A DNA stretch of 14,869 bases from Bdellovibrionaceae bacterium UBA2466 (GCA_002342225.1 DDPO01000128.1:1-14869); one strand, 5' to 3'; shown: positions 1 through 7,468, counted from the first letter of the stretch. Translations and numbers: made by a program. Notes: generated by a model from the letters alone, not told the origin.

Positions 1-1
1 G

Positions 2-1024
2 CTTCAAGCGGATGGAACGCCTCAAAAAGAAAAGTATGGCGCTAATGCCCTTTTAGGAATTTCGTTAGCCTTTGTTCATGCAGTTGCTGCCCACGATAAA
101 CGGCCCCTTTTTCTTGTGATGAATCAAATGCTAGGGCTTAATGAAGGGAATTTGCGTCTTCCAGTTCCTTTAATGAATATTTTAAATGGGGGACTTCACG
201 CCAACAACGGTTTAGAAATTCAAGAATTCATGATTGTTCCTCATGGATTTGAAACTTTTGCTGAAGCTCTACGAAGTGGTTGCGAAGTCTTTCAGTGCTT
301 AAAGAAAAAGTTACATGACTTACATCTTTCGACTGCCGTGGGGGATGAAGGCGGATTTGCACCGATTTTGAAAAACAATGAACAGGCCTTAGAATTCATT
401 GCCGAAGCTGTCCAGAAAGCGGGATATCAATTGGGAAAACAGATTTCTTTGGCTCTCGACGTTGCTGCTAGTTCATTTTTTGATAAGAAAACTCAGCACT
501 ACTCTTTTGATTACCTAGGAAAGAAAGAGGTCAGCAGGGAAGAGCTGATTAGCTATTATGAGAAACTTTTAGAAAAATTTCCACTCGTGAGTGTTGAAGA
601 TGGGTTAGATGAAAACGATTGGTCGGGATGGAAAGCAATGACGGAAAAGCTAGGAAAACGTCTGCAGTTAGTCGGAGATGACCTGTTTGTAACTCAGCCT
701 TTGAGAGTTGCGAAAGGAATAAACGAGAAAGTCGCTAACTCTGTTTTAATCAAAGTAAATCAGGTGGGAACACTAAGCGAAACTTTCGATACGATGCTGG
801 CTTGCAAAGCCAATCAATACACTTCTGTGGCTTCTCATCGCTCGGGTGAAACTGAAGATGTGACGATTGCTCATTTGGCAGTGGGGAGTGGTTGTGGACA
901 AATTAAAACGGGATCGGTCTCGCGCTCTGAAAGAACTGCAAAGTACAATGAACTTTTGAGAATTGAGGAGTGGGGAAAACTTAATAACAAGAAAATCCCG
1001 TACGAAAATATCTTTCGGCGCTAA
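2..1024 (+). CDS. eno: Enolase (phosphopyruvate hydratase), 5'-truncated by the window edge
   Basis: Enolase converts 2-phosphoglycerate to phosphoenolpyruvate in glycolysis; it is cytosolic and Mg-dependent. The reading frame is open from base 2, and about 340 residues are visible, so roughly 90 N-terminal residues of a usual ~430 lie outside. Family blocks follow in order: GANALLGISLA just upstream of the first in-frame ATG (116), NGGLHAN with the active-site loop His, IQEFM, the VGDEGGFAP block with the catalytic Glu, metal ligands in LALDVAASSFF, SVEDGLDENDW and VGDDLFVT, the catalytic Lys in NSVLIKVNQVG, then SHRSGETED and GQIKTGSVSRSER. All expected catalytic and metal residues in the visible part are present, so it should be active. 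Some positions are unusual for the family (GGLHA, FVTQ), consistent with a divergent lineage. Its TAA overlaps the TAG of the convergent DUF962 gene (bases 1021-1024), leaving no room for a terminator. Confidence 0.97.
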   Translation, partial: LQADGTPQKEKYGANALLGISLAFVHAVAAHDKRPLFLVMNQMLGLNEGNLRLPVPLMNILNGGLHANNGLEIQEFMIVPHGFETFAEALRSGCEVFQCLKKKLHDLHLSTAVGDEGGFAPILKNNEQALEFIAEAVQKAGYQLGKQISLALDVAASSFFDKKTQHYSFDYLGKKEVSREELISYYEKLLEKFPLVSVEDGLDENDWSGWKAMTEKLGKRLQLVGDDLFVTQPLRVAKGINEKVANSVLIKVNQVGTLSETFDTMLACKANQYTSVASHRSGETEDVTIAHLAVGSGCGQIKTGSVSRSERTAKYNELLRIEEWGKLNNKKIPYENIFRR

Positions 1025-1323
1025 AGTTTTTTGGTGAGATAAAGAAAAGCCATTCTAAAATCAGAAATAAATGACCACCATGGGTAGGTCCATGCTGCGG
1101 GGCGATTTTTTTCCACAAAAAAATGGGAGCACCAAGCGAATCCATAGCCCAAAGCAGGACCTAGAACAAACAATTCCCATCGGGCCAGAACAAATCCTAA
1201 TATAAAAGCCAAAACACCGAGTATAAGGCCTATAACGTGCAATGTTTTAGTCGCTCTTTTTGAGTGAAGCTTTAGGTAAATCGGCCAAAACTCAGCGTAG
1301 GTCCTTAATTTTTCATCGGGCAT
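1021..1323 (-). CDS. DUF962 (Mpo1-like) small membrane protein
   Basis: A 100-residue protein of the DUF962 family. The family pattern is clear: an N-terminal YAEFWPIYLKLHSKRATKTLH segment, two hydrophobic segments (about residues 30-45 and 49-65), then GYGFAWCSHFFVEKNRPA followed by TYPWWSFISDFRM near the end. The related yeast Mpo1 is an ER protein in fatty-acid alpha-oxidation; the role of the short bacterial members is not established, so none is assigned. I chose the ATG at 1323 because it begins at the usual family start (MPDEKLRTYAEFW). A longer frame to 1398 would run into the divergent TPR gene and adds nothing family-like. No good ribosome binding site is seen at usual spacing; the nearest purine run is about 14 bases upstream. 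The start is 54 bases from the divergent TPR gene. Confidence 0.88.
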   Translation of the reverse strand: MPDEKLRTYAEFWPIYLKLHSKRATKTLHVIGLILGVLAFILGFVLARWELFVLGPALGYGFAWCSHFFVEKNRPAAWTYPWWSFISDFRMAFLYLTKKL

Positions 1324-1377
1324 ATAATTTAAGGATACCCTCTTGCGGTACGAAAGGATAGGGAGCAGAATAATGAC

Positions 1378-1860
1378 ATGGGGCTTACTTCCTATCAAAG
1401 GGCGAAGGACCTGATTAAACAGGGGTTAGTGTTGGCTCATTCTGGAAAACCTGAACGAGCTCGTGAAGTTTTTAAAAGTAGTTTTGAAGTTCATCCCACG
1501 GCGGAAGCTATGACCTATTGGGGATGGATGGAACACCAACTAAATCGAACCGAAGAGGCTATTGAGTTGTGTAAAAAAGCTATCCTTTTAGATTCCGAAT
1601 TCGGAAACCCACTCAACGATATCGGCTCTTACCTTATTTCACAGGGCCGATTAGATGAAGCGATACCTTGGCTCAAGCGAGCTATCAAAAGCATAAACTA
1701 TGAACACCGGCATTTTCCCCATGTCAATTTAGCCTATATTTTCATTGAGAAGAAAATGTTCATGAAGGCTCTCCGTGAGCTCGAAGCTGCTTTAAACTTG
1801 CTTCCCGGGGATCCCGAATTAGTTAGAAAAATAAACGAACTACGCAAGGAAATAAACTAA
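1378..1860 (+). CDS. Tetratricopeptide repeat (TPR) protein
   Basis: A 160-residue soluble protein made almost wholly of TPR-like helix pairs. Repeats can be read at about residues 8-41 (RAKDLIKQGLVLAHSGKPER), 43-75 (AMTYWGWMEHQLNRTEEAIE), 77-109 (NDIGSYLISQGRLDEAIPWL) and 114-146 (HVNLAYIFIEKKMFMKALRE). The W-G-Y, alanine and proline spacing is typical. TPRs bind partner proteins; no enzyme motif and no signal peptide is visible. The ATG at 1378 follows purine-rich AAAGGATAGGGAG at 1353-1365. It is the first gene of a run with the M13-like peptidase (whose GTG directly follows this TAA) and the lipoprotein, so it may assist or scaffold that exported pair, although it looks cytosolic. The partner is unknown. 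Confidence 0.85.
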   Translation: MGLTSYQRAKDLIKQGLVLAHSGKPERAREVFKSSFEVHPTAEAMTYWGWMEHQLNRTEEAIELCKKAILLDSEFGNPLNDIGSYLISQGRLDEAIPWLKRAIKSINYEHRHFPHVNLAYIFIEKKMFMKALRELEAALNLLPGDPELVRKINELRKEIN

Positions 1861-2958
1861 GTGCATTTGCCAAAGTACACAGCTCGAGTTTCTGTGATAG
1901 TGGCTTCGTTTGTTTTTGTTTCGAGTGTTGTTTACAAGCAAGTGACCAAAATGCACGGAGATATCACTTTTCGGGAGATGACTGGGGCTGATAGCTCGGA
2001 AATTGATCCTATACCAAAAATCTTGCGAGACTCGCTTTGCACGGATTTCTACAAGACTGTTTGTGTAACCAATAGTGTCGTTTCAGATCCTACGGGAAGT
2101 GTTGAGCCTGACATCAAGGGAGAAGTGGAGGCTCTTCGTATGTACGAGAAGATACTTCACCAACATCCTGATTGGAGCAATGAGCGTGTTGATGAGGAAC
2201 TCGTAAATCGCATCTATACTCCACGAAGAAAGAAGATGCTTTTTGAAATTTACGACTGGATTCAAAAACAGATGGTAAAGCTCATTGAAAAACAGCCTGA
2301 AGATATCATTCCATCTACAGCTAAAGATGAGCTCATTCGGAGGTTGCGTCTCATTGTTTTGGAGTTGCCACCGCCCGCAAGCGTTTACGGAAACGAACCC
2401 GATCTTTTTACAAAAAATGATGTCTATTATGAAAGCTTTCCGGGGGATAAAAAGGTGATCCGGGTAGGTGGGGCTTATTTACTCTCAGCAAAATCGTGGT
2501 TTAACCGAGTGTTTACTATTGCACACGAGATGAGTCACGCTATTGATCCTTGCGAACTTGAGGCTGGGCATTTTGAAATTGAGGGTTATCGTCGATTATT
2601 GCAGTGTTTTCAGAGTGAAAAAAATACAGGGCCCAATCGAGTGAAAGATGGCTGCACTAAAAATAATTATTTAGGAGAACTGTTTTCCGATTGGTTGGCA
2701 AGTCAGGTCACAGTCCAAGCTCTTGAATTTTATTCTTCTAAGTTAAAAGACGAGGATGAACTGAGCAAGGCTGTTATGAACTCAGTGAAGGACCTTTGTT
2801 CTGAAGAAAGCTGGATGGACCAAAATATCGAATCTCATCCAGAGTCTCGAGTCAGAGTAGAGAAAATTTTTGGTAGAAATCCAGCCCTAAGAGGATTATT
2901 AAGGTGTGGCCATGGGGTGAGGCGAACACCCTACTGTACGTTTGAAGGGAAAAAATGA
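1861..2958 (+). CDS. Reduced M13-type (neprilysin-like) zinc metallopeptidase, exported
   Basis: A 365-residue protein with the signature blocks of peptidase family M13 at about half the usual ~650-700 residues. N-terminal hydrophobic residues 8-24 look like a signal peptide or anchor, with no lipobox. LCTDFYKTVC (59-68) matches the M13 N-terminal Cys-DFY-Cys motif. NDVYYES (186-192) plus VGGAYLL (202-208) matches the NAYY/PAGIL region. The zinc site is HEMSHAID (222-229; His222, Glu223, His226), with the third ligand in GELFSDW (Glu273, Asp277), equivalent to M13 ENIAD. The end, ESHPESRVRV (324-333) and a final Cys pair (349, 359), matches the M13 C-terminus. Eight cysteines suggest disulfides outside the cytoplasm. 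The GTG start abuts the previous TAA; AAGGA at 1846-1850 gives good spacing and this start retains the signal segment. The reduced size implies loss of much of the domain that normally encloses the active site. Substrate unknown. Confidence 0.8.
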   Translation: MHLPKYTARVSVIVASFVFVSSVVYKQVTKMHGDITFREMTGADSSEIDPIPKILRDSLCTDFYKTVCVTNSVVSDPTGSVEPDIKGEVEALRMYEKILHQHPDWSNERVDEELVNRIYTPRRKKMLFEIYDWIQKQMVKLIEKQPEDIIPSTAKDELIRRLRLIVLELPPPASVYGNEPDLFTKNDVYYESFPGDKKVIRVGGAYLLSAKSWFNRVFTIAHEMSHAIDPCELEAGHFEIEGYRRLLQCFQSEKNTGPNRVKDGCTKNNYLGELFSDWLASQVTVQALEFYSSKLKDEDELSKAVMNSVKDLCSEESWMDQNIESHPESRVRVEKIFGRNPALRGLLRCGHGVRRTPYCTFEGKK

Positions 2959-3440
2959 TGTTTCAAAGAATAGCCATTTTGTGTGTGGTCATTGTAACCG
3001 TAATAAGTTGTTCAACAAAAACTTCCACTAGTTACTCTGATCCTGAAGAGCTTAAGACTGTCTACGTCGAAGATTTTAAGAATGTTTCTATTGATATAGT
3101 TTTTGAGAGGGGACACAATCTGCATCGTATTCATGCATTTCATAAAACTCCGCTGCCCGAACTTCATATTTTTCATGATAAGAAAGTTTATAAAAGCCTA
3201 ACTATTAAAGAGGATCAGTTTAAGGTTCTGTTAGCCAAATCAATCGATACCGCAGGGGCTTTTTTTCGTAAACTCGCTAACAAGGAACCTTCGAGATGTA
3301 GAACCCCTTTCGTAATCAAAGTTGCAAATAGCACAGAGAAGCTTGAAGTAGAAGGATGCCGAAGCTCCGAGGAGGGGGCGGTGTTTGGTAAGCTTATAGC
3401 TGAGATCGAATATTTGGCTACTATCAATTCGATTCATTAA
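2955..3440 (+). CDS. Small predicted lipoprotein of unknown function
   Basis: A 161-residue protein with a lipoprotein signal: hydrophobic residues 5-17 lead to VISC, a lipobox with Cys19 as the likely lipidated residue. The mature part, about 143 residues, has no motif I recognise. Its second half carries two cysteines (Cys117 and Cys134) that could pair, ending in a helical segment (GAVFGKLIAEIEYL). The gene overlaps the M13-like gene by the ATGA at 2955-2958. A second in-frame ATG at 2958 gives slightly better spacing from GAAGGGA (2944-2950), so either Met may be used. The coupling suggests co-expression with the peptidase, for example as an envelope partner or inhibitor; this is inference from position only. 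Its last 17 bases overlap the end of convergent rsmG. Confidence 0.75.
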   Translation: MMFQRIAILCVVIVTVISCSTKTSTSYSDPEELKTVYVEDFKNVSIDIVFERGHNLHRIHAFHKTPLPELHIFHDKKVYKSLTIKEDQFKVLLAKSIDTAGAFFRKLANKEPSRCRTPFVIKVANSTEKLEVEGCRSSEEGAVFGKLIAEIEYLATINSIH

Positions 3441-4227
3441 ATTCATCAAAAGAGTCGGTTTCTACAGTTTCCTTTTCAGATTCAAAGTTGTTAAGTTTTT
3501 CATAAACAACCAACCGTCGAGAGTGTCCTGATTGGGGTAGCTGGTATTTTTTGTCTAGGACTAACTTAAAATACTCTCCGAATCGTTTTCTCACATCAGA
3601 TATTTCCGGATCGACTGCGGGGCCTTTTAGAAAAATTAACTTTCCACCCACTTCGAGGCAACCCGAGGTTCTAAGCATTGTTTTATCGATAGTTTCTACA
3701 GCTCTTGTGACCACGGCTTTCATGGGAGTCTTGAAGCTTCTACTAACCACTTTATGTTCAAAAACATCAACATTTCTGAGCTTTAGCGTGTGTATTACTT
3801 CTTTTAGAAATGCGATTCTCTTTGGTCGAGGTTCTGCAAGAGTTATTTTCAAGTGAGGGTATCTAATTTTCAGCGGGATTCCTGGGAATCCGGCGCCAGT
3901 TCCTACGTCTACGATGGGAGAAGGCAAATCTATAAATTTCCCCACAATCATGCAGTCGACATAGTGTTTGATGATGATAGGTTCAAAACCAATAATTCGG
4001 GTCAGCTCTTGATCAGTATTCCGAGCTCTAAGCAAATTATGAAATGTCCATAGTTGGTGGGTTTGCTCTTTATTTAATTTAATCTCACTACGTTTTAGTA
4101 GTTCGATCATGGAGTTCAGGGTAGGGGGTAGGCGCTTTTCAACAGGTTTTCTGTTGAAATGGGGCCTTTCTGATTTCGAGTGCCTAGCTCCTTGGCCTTT
4201 TTTAGATTTTGGGGGATAGCTTTTCAT
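3424..4227 (-). CDS. rsmG: 16S rRNA (guanine527-N7)-methyltransferase RsmG
   Basis: RsmG (GidB) uses SAM to methylate N7 of G527 in 16S rRNA; its loss is known to give low-level streptomycin resistance. The SAM-binding motif DVGTGAGFPGIPL (107-119) is close to the family consensus, followed by TLAEPRPKRIAFL (129-141), TRA (174-176) and GGKLIFLKG (194-202). His88 and Asp91 fit the conserved H..DS motif before the Rossmann fold. The core starts near Met40, so residues 1-39 are a basic, proline-containing extension not usual in a ~210-residue family, and the last ~20 residues are an acidic tail. The true start is uncertain. The ATG at 4227 has no clear ribosome binding site and lies inside the divergent gene's start region, and the ATG at 4110 also lacks one. 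It is not beside mnmG or parAB, its common neighbours. Confidence 0.93.
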   Translation of the reverse strand: MKSYPPKSKKGQGARHSKSERPHFNRKPVEKRLPPTLNSMIELLKRSEIKLNKEQTHQLWTFHNLLRARNTDQELTRIIGFEPIIIKHYVDCMIVGKFIDLPSPIVDVGTGAGFPGIPLKIRYPHLKITLAEPRPKRIAFLKEVIHTLKLRNVDVFEHKVVSRSFKTPMKAVVTRAVETIDKTMLRTSGCLEVGGKLIFLKGPAVDPEISDVRKRFGEYFKLVLDKKYQLPQSGHSRRLVVYEKLNNFESEKETVETDSFDEFNESN

Positions 4228-4951
4228 GAGTGTTCTGAGCTATAGAGAATCCGATATGCAATCGTCAAGTATATTGAGCCAAAATTTAAAAGTCCTGTAC
4301 GAAGACACTCAAGTCATCGCGGTCGTTAAGCCCCACGGAGTGCTCAGTCAAGGGGACTCAACTGGGGATCCTTCCTTATTTGATGCTGTGAAAATGTGGC
4401 TCAAGGTGAAATATGACAAGCCTGGGAACGTTTATTTGGGGTTGGTACATCGCTTAGATAGGCCGACAGCAGGTATCATGGTTTTTGCAAAAACCAGTAA
4501 AGCTGCTAGTCGCTTGTCTGAGCAGATGCGAAATCATGGTCTAAAAAAACGATATAGGGCCTGGATCTCTAATCCGTTAAAACCTGAAAAGGGCACTTTA
4601 ATACATTACCTTGATTTCAATGAGATTGAAAAAAAATCGAAAGCTTACGAAAAGCCCAAAGATGGGAGTCAAAAGGCTGTTTTAAATTACAGTACTCAAA
4701 AAATTGAAAAAAAATCGATTCTCGTAGGCCTAGAGCTTATTACCGGCAGAAAACATCAAATTAGAGCGCAGTTATCAGCTGTTGGAAGCCCCATTCTAGG
4801 AGACAAGAAATACGGCTCCTCTGAGGTCTTTAAAAAAGGGGCGATTGCATTGGAGTCCTGTTTTATTAGCTTTATTCATCCCACCAACAAAACACTGATC
4901 GAGTTAACAATCTCGGAAGAAGAGTCTGCCATTATTGGGGGATTCACTTAA
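4226..4951 (+). CDS. RluA-family RNA pseudouridine synthase
   Basis: A 241-residue enzyme that isomerises specific uridines in rRNA or tRNA to pseudouridine. Catalytic motif II is VHRLDRPTAG (74-83) with catalytic Asp78. The early LYEDTQVIAVVKPHGVL block (24-40) and the late GRKHQIRAQLSAVGSPILGD block are typical of RluA/RluC/RluD. There is no N-terminal S4 domain, so it resembles the short RluA or TruC type; the target base cannot be named. The ATG at 4226 has G-rich GGGGGA at 4211-4216 nine bases upstream, but the ATG at 4256 (residue 11) starts nearer the conserved core and is possible. It overlaps the next methyltransferase gene by one base (TAATG), so both RNA-modification genes are probably co-translated. 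Confidence 0.9.
   Translation: MSVLSYRESDMQSSSILSQNLKVLYEDTQVIAVVKPHGVLSQGDSTGDPSLFDAVKMWLKVKYDKPGNVYLGLVHRLDRPTAGIMVFAKTSKAASRLSEQMRNHGLKKRYRAWISNPLKPEKGTLIHYLDFNEIEKKSKAYEKPKDGSQKAVLNYSTQKIEKKSILVGLELITGRKHQIRAQLSAVGSPILGDKKYGSSEVFKKGAIALESCFISFIHPTNKTLIELTISEEESAIIGGFT
4625..4718 (+). repeat. 16-base direct repeat pair inside the pseudouridine synthase gene
   Basis: The same 16 bases, ATTGAAAAAAAATCGA, occur at 4625-4640 and 4703-4718, starts 78 bases apart. Both are read in the same frame and encode IEKKS. Each contains a run of eight A. Recombination or slippage between them would remove 26 codons in frame. It is probably incidental in AT-rich, lysine-rich coding sequence. Confidence 0.5.
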
Positions 4952-5934
4952 TGGGGCTTGCTTTTAGAAAACCCATCGAGAAAGCTCTTCAAAATCGATG
5001 GAATTCTCTCCGGCTGTTTCAAGAAGAAAAAACTGATTGTTATCGCCTTTTCAATGGAACTGGAGAGGGAATCCCAGGTTTTATTGTGGAACGATACGAT
5101 TCTCTACTTATCTTTCAATTTCATGAAGGCAAATGTTCATTAAGTGAAGCTCAATCGAGAGATATCGCGCAGTTCTATGAAAAAGAACTTGGTATAAAAA
5201 GCGTTTATTTGAAGCGATTTATCAGTGACCGAAGCTCCTCTGCGGCAGATTCGAGTTATTTCTCTGAGGAGCCTTTTTGGGGATTGGAAAGCCCTCCGAA
5301 AATCACTTGTAGTGAGCGGGGGATGAAAATAGAGGTTCACCCCTACGAAGGATTTTCGACAGGGATATTTTTAGATCAAAGAAACAACAGGTGGTTTTTA
5401 AGAAGTGAATTTCAAAACAAGGAAGTTCTTAATTGTTTTTCGTATACCTGTGCTTTTAGCGTTGCGTGTGCAATGACCAATAATCAAGTGACCAGCATCG
5501 ATCTTTCGAAAAAATATTTGGAATGGGGAAAAAATAATTTTGTGCTTAATGCACTAAAACCTGAAGAACACTTTTTTTACGCGGTGGATGTTTTTGAGCA
5601 GTTTAAAAAGGCTAAAAAAACTGGAAAGTCTTTTGATCTTATTATTCTAGATCCCCCTAGTTTTTCTAGAAACAATAAGGGTAAAGTTTTCTCGGTAAAA
5701 AAGGATATGGAAGCTTTGGTCAGTGAGAGTTTTGAACTGCTGAAACCAGGTGGAGCAATGTTTGTTTCCTCAAACTTAGCAACATGGTCATCAAGTCTTC
5801 TCAAAAATCTCGTAGAAAATGTCTTGAGACAAAGTAAATTGAAAGTGAAGTGGATAGATTTGCCACAAGCTCCATTGGACTTCAGTGGATCGGAGACCGT
5901 GTTGTCTCAATGTTGTTTCAAAAAAACAGATTAA
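4951..5934 (+). CDS. RlmI/RlmK-type class I SAM-dependent rRNA methyltransferase, lacking the PUA domain
   Basis: A 327-residue member of the COG1092 group, which includes RlmI (m5C1962 of 23S rRNA) and the RlmK half of RlmKL. YRLFNGTGEGIPGFIVERYD (31-50) matches the conserved central-domain motif. The Rossmann domain shows GFSTGIFLDQRNNR (134-147), VLNCFSYTCAFSV (159-171), SIDLSKKYLEWGKNN (182-196) and LIILDPPSFSR (230-240). The N-terminal PUA domain of RlmI (396 residues in E. coli) is absent; the protein begins almost at the central domain. Where RlmI has a Cys-containing motif after the DPPSF strand, this protein has FVSSNLA (271-277) without Cys, so a cytosine-C5 reaction is doubtful and another base or atom may be methylated. 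It shares one base with the preceding gene and its TAA overlaps that of the convergent gene (TTAA, 5931-5934). Confidence 0.85.
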   Translation: MGLAFRKPIEKALQNRWNSLRLFQEEKTDCYRLFNGTGEGIPGFIVERYDSLLIFQFHEGKCSLSEAQSRDIAQFYEKELGIKSVYLKRFISDRSSSAADSSYFSEEPFWGLESPPKITCSERGMKIEVHPYEGFSTGIFLDQRNNRWFLRSEFQNKEVLNCFSYTCAFSVACAMTNNQVTSIDLSKKYLEWGKNNFVLNALKPEEHFFYAVDVFEQFKKAKKTGKSFDLIILDPPSFSRNNKGKVFSVKKDMEALVSESFELLKPGGAMFVSSNLATWSSSLLKNLVENVLRQSKLKVKWIDLPQAPLDFSGSETVLSQCCFKKTD

Positions 5935-6626
5935 AAATTGGCTTGAGATGAATCAATGATTAGTTCTTGAGTAGATTTGCCATCTTCAATTTGAGTCGTA
6001 GAGAAGTACCCTTCACCATCAAAAGAGTTTCGATATAGCTTTCCCGATATTTCAGCAAAGATCGTATATTCCCCAGGAGGCAGCTGAACTCTAAAGTCTC
6101 CATTTGAGTTTGAATCGAGGATTGCAAAGACTTTGTTTGTGATTTCCTGTGATAAAGCTAGTTCAGGGTTCCCGTTACTTTTTAGTTTACCCTTGAAGAC
6201 ATAGATCTTAGTTTTAAGAGGTTTTTTTTGGTTGTTGATATTCGATTCTTTTCTGGAGGGCTGAAAGTTCCCTACCCATTTTTCCACTCTGCCTGAAAGC
6301 GTAGAATCAATGACGGAAGGATTACGAATGGGTCGTCCTGGGAAATTTGTAATAGTTTTGGGGGAGCCCGTAGCGTTATTTATCGGTGGGGTATGCTGCC
6401 CTCCTACAATGGGTCTGCCCGCCTTTTCTTCGGCAGACTTGGGTGAACTGTGAATGGCATTAGGGGCTCGTCCTATATCCTGACGATTCTCTTGAATATG
6501 ACTAGGATTTACACGACTTTGAGTTTCCCGAAACGGGCTCTCAGCGAAGCAATCATTCCAAGGTGTTACGAGCAGCAAGAGCTCTAAGAGACTGTATACC
6601 GAAAGAACATGTTTAAAGTCTGCCAT
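5931..6626 (-). CDS. Secreted protein with carboxypeptidase-regulatory-like domain
   Basis: A 231-residue exported protein of unknown role. Residues 1-28 form a signal peptide (hydrophobic core about 9-22, possible cleavage after CFA). Residues 30-135 are a low-complexity linker rich in Ser, Asn, Pro and Arg, probably disordered. Residues 138-226 resemble a carboxypeptidase-regulatory-like / Cna-B beta-sandwich: IYVFKGKL, then DSNSNGDFRVQLPPGEYTIF (171-190), GKLYRNSFDGEGYF (195-208) and a final strand. The G-F-x-V-x-LPPG-x-Y core is the hallmark. Such domains usually act as stabilising or adhesive modules. The ATG at 6626 has AGAGGA four bases upstream. It lies downstream of rplC in the same direction but is separated by a strong terminator, so it is probably transcribed on its own. 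Confidence 0.72.
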   Translation of the reverse strand: MADFKHVLSVYSLLELLLLVTPWNDCFAESPFRETQSRVNPSHIQENRQDIGRAPNAIHSSPKSAEEKAGRPIVGGQHTPPINNATGSPKTITNFPGRPIRNPSVIDSTLSGRVEKWVGNFQPSRKESNINNQKKPLKTKIYVFKGKLKSNGNPELALSQEITNKVFAILDSNSNGDFRVQLPPGEYTIFAEISGKLYRNSFDGEGYFSTTQIEDGKSTQELIIDSSQANF

Positions 6627-6680
6627 ACGATCCTCTTATTATCATCCTACACCATATTTGAGCTGCAAGCTTGAAACCAA

Positions 6681-6706
6681 TAAAAAAGGGGACCGAAGTC
6701 CCCTTG
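6681..6706 (-). terminator. Rho-independent terminator of rplC
   Basis: On the minus strand an 8-bp perfect stem (AAGGGGAC / GTCCCCTT; arms 6698-6705 and 6686-6693) closes a TTCG loop and runs into six T (complement of 6682-6687). The C(UUCG)G loop is an extra-stable tetraloop. It lies 31 bases past the rplC stop codon, so it ends the L3 transcript before the downstream secreted-protein gene. Confidence 0.92.
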
Positions 6707-6736
6707 AATACTTAAGTTATCCTAACTGAGAGCGTT

Positions 6737-7411
6737 CTACTTTGTTAAAGTTCGCCCTGTGGGTTGGGTTTTAGAACGATTTGAAGTTCTAATTACCAAC
6801 AAACCATTTTTAGCACCTGGAACTGCTCCTTTGAGGAACAATAGGTTTTGTTCGGGTTTTATATCGATAATTTTCATGTTGTTGACCGTGCAACGAACAT
6901 CCCCGGTGTGACCAGGCATTCCCTTGTTTTTAAGAACTTTTCCAGGAAAAGTGTTGCTACCGTTAGAACCACCATGACGAAAATATTTGTGGCCTCCGTG
7001 TGAAGCATCGCAACCGTGGAATCCCCACCGTTTAATAACCCCTTGGAAACCCTTACCTCGGGTAGTTCCGGTTACGTCGACGTGCTCTCCTTTTTCGAAC
7101 ATCGCAATTGAAAGCGTTTGTCCTGCTTTCACTTGAGTTAAGTCGTCAGTGTTTTCCATGCGAAGCTCTTTGGTCAACGCTCTGGCTTGAACACCCGCTT
7201 TTTTAAAGTGTCCTAGTTCTGCTTTTCCGACATTTTGAGGCTTTTTATCTCCAAATGCGACTTGAAGAGCTGAGTAGCCATCAGAGTCTTTTGTTTTAAC
7301 CTGAGTAACAAAACAATTTGATGTATCGACTACAGTTACTGGGACGATATTTCCAGCTTCATCGAAAACTTGGGTCATTCCTACTTTTTTACCAACTATT
7401 CCTAATTTCAT
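6737..7411 (-). CDS. rplC: 50S ribosomal protein L3
   Basis: A 224-residue large-subunit protein that binds 23S rRNA early in assembly and sends a loop towards the peptidyl-transferase centre. The start LGIVGKKVGMTQVFDE, the VDVTGTTRGKGFQGVIKRWG segment (111-130), SHGGHKYFRHGG (137-148) and TFPGKVLKNKGMPGH (154-168) are family hallmarks, and the length is normal. The loop tip reads GSNGSNTFPG, without the Gln that PrmB methylates in E. coli, as is common outside gammaproteobacteria. AAGGG seven bases upstream supports the ATG at 7411. The gene stands alone: rpsJ, rplD and rplW, its usual S10-operon neighbours, are not beside it. A candidate promoter upstream and a strong terminator downstream make it look monocistronic. 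It is either a relocated single copy or a duplicate; the window cannot tell. Confidence 0.97.
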   Translation of the reverse strand: MKLGIVGKKVGMTQVFDEAGNIVPVTVVDTSNCFVTQVKTKDSDGYSALQVAFGDKKPQNVGKAELGHFKKAGVQARALTKELRMENTDDLTQVKAGQTLSIAMFEKGEHVDVTGTTRGKGFQGVIKRWGFHGCDASHGGHKYFRHGGSNGSNTFPGKVLKNKGMPGHTGDVRCTVNNMKIIDIKPEQNLLFLKGAVPGAKNGLLVIRTSNRSKTQPTGRTLTK

Positions 7412-7468
7412 AACTTTCCCTTACTGATTCACCGGAAAACAACAAAGTCTACGGTAATTAAGTCCCTG

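Noticed and set aside
3551..4053. Plus-strand open frames opposite rsmG
   Set aside because: They are antisense shadows of a well-conserved gene and have no protein-like features.
6638..6668. GATAAT with TTGCAG upstream as a promoter for the carboxypeptidase-regulatory-like protein (minus strand)
   Set aside because: The spacing is 19 bases and the start of transcription would fall inside the ribosome binding site, so it cannot serve that start codon.
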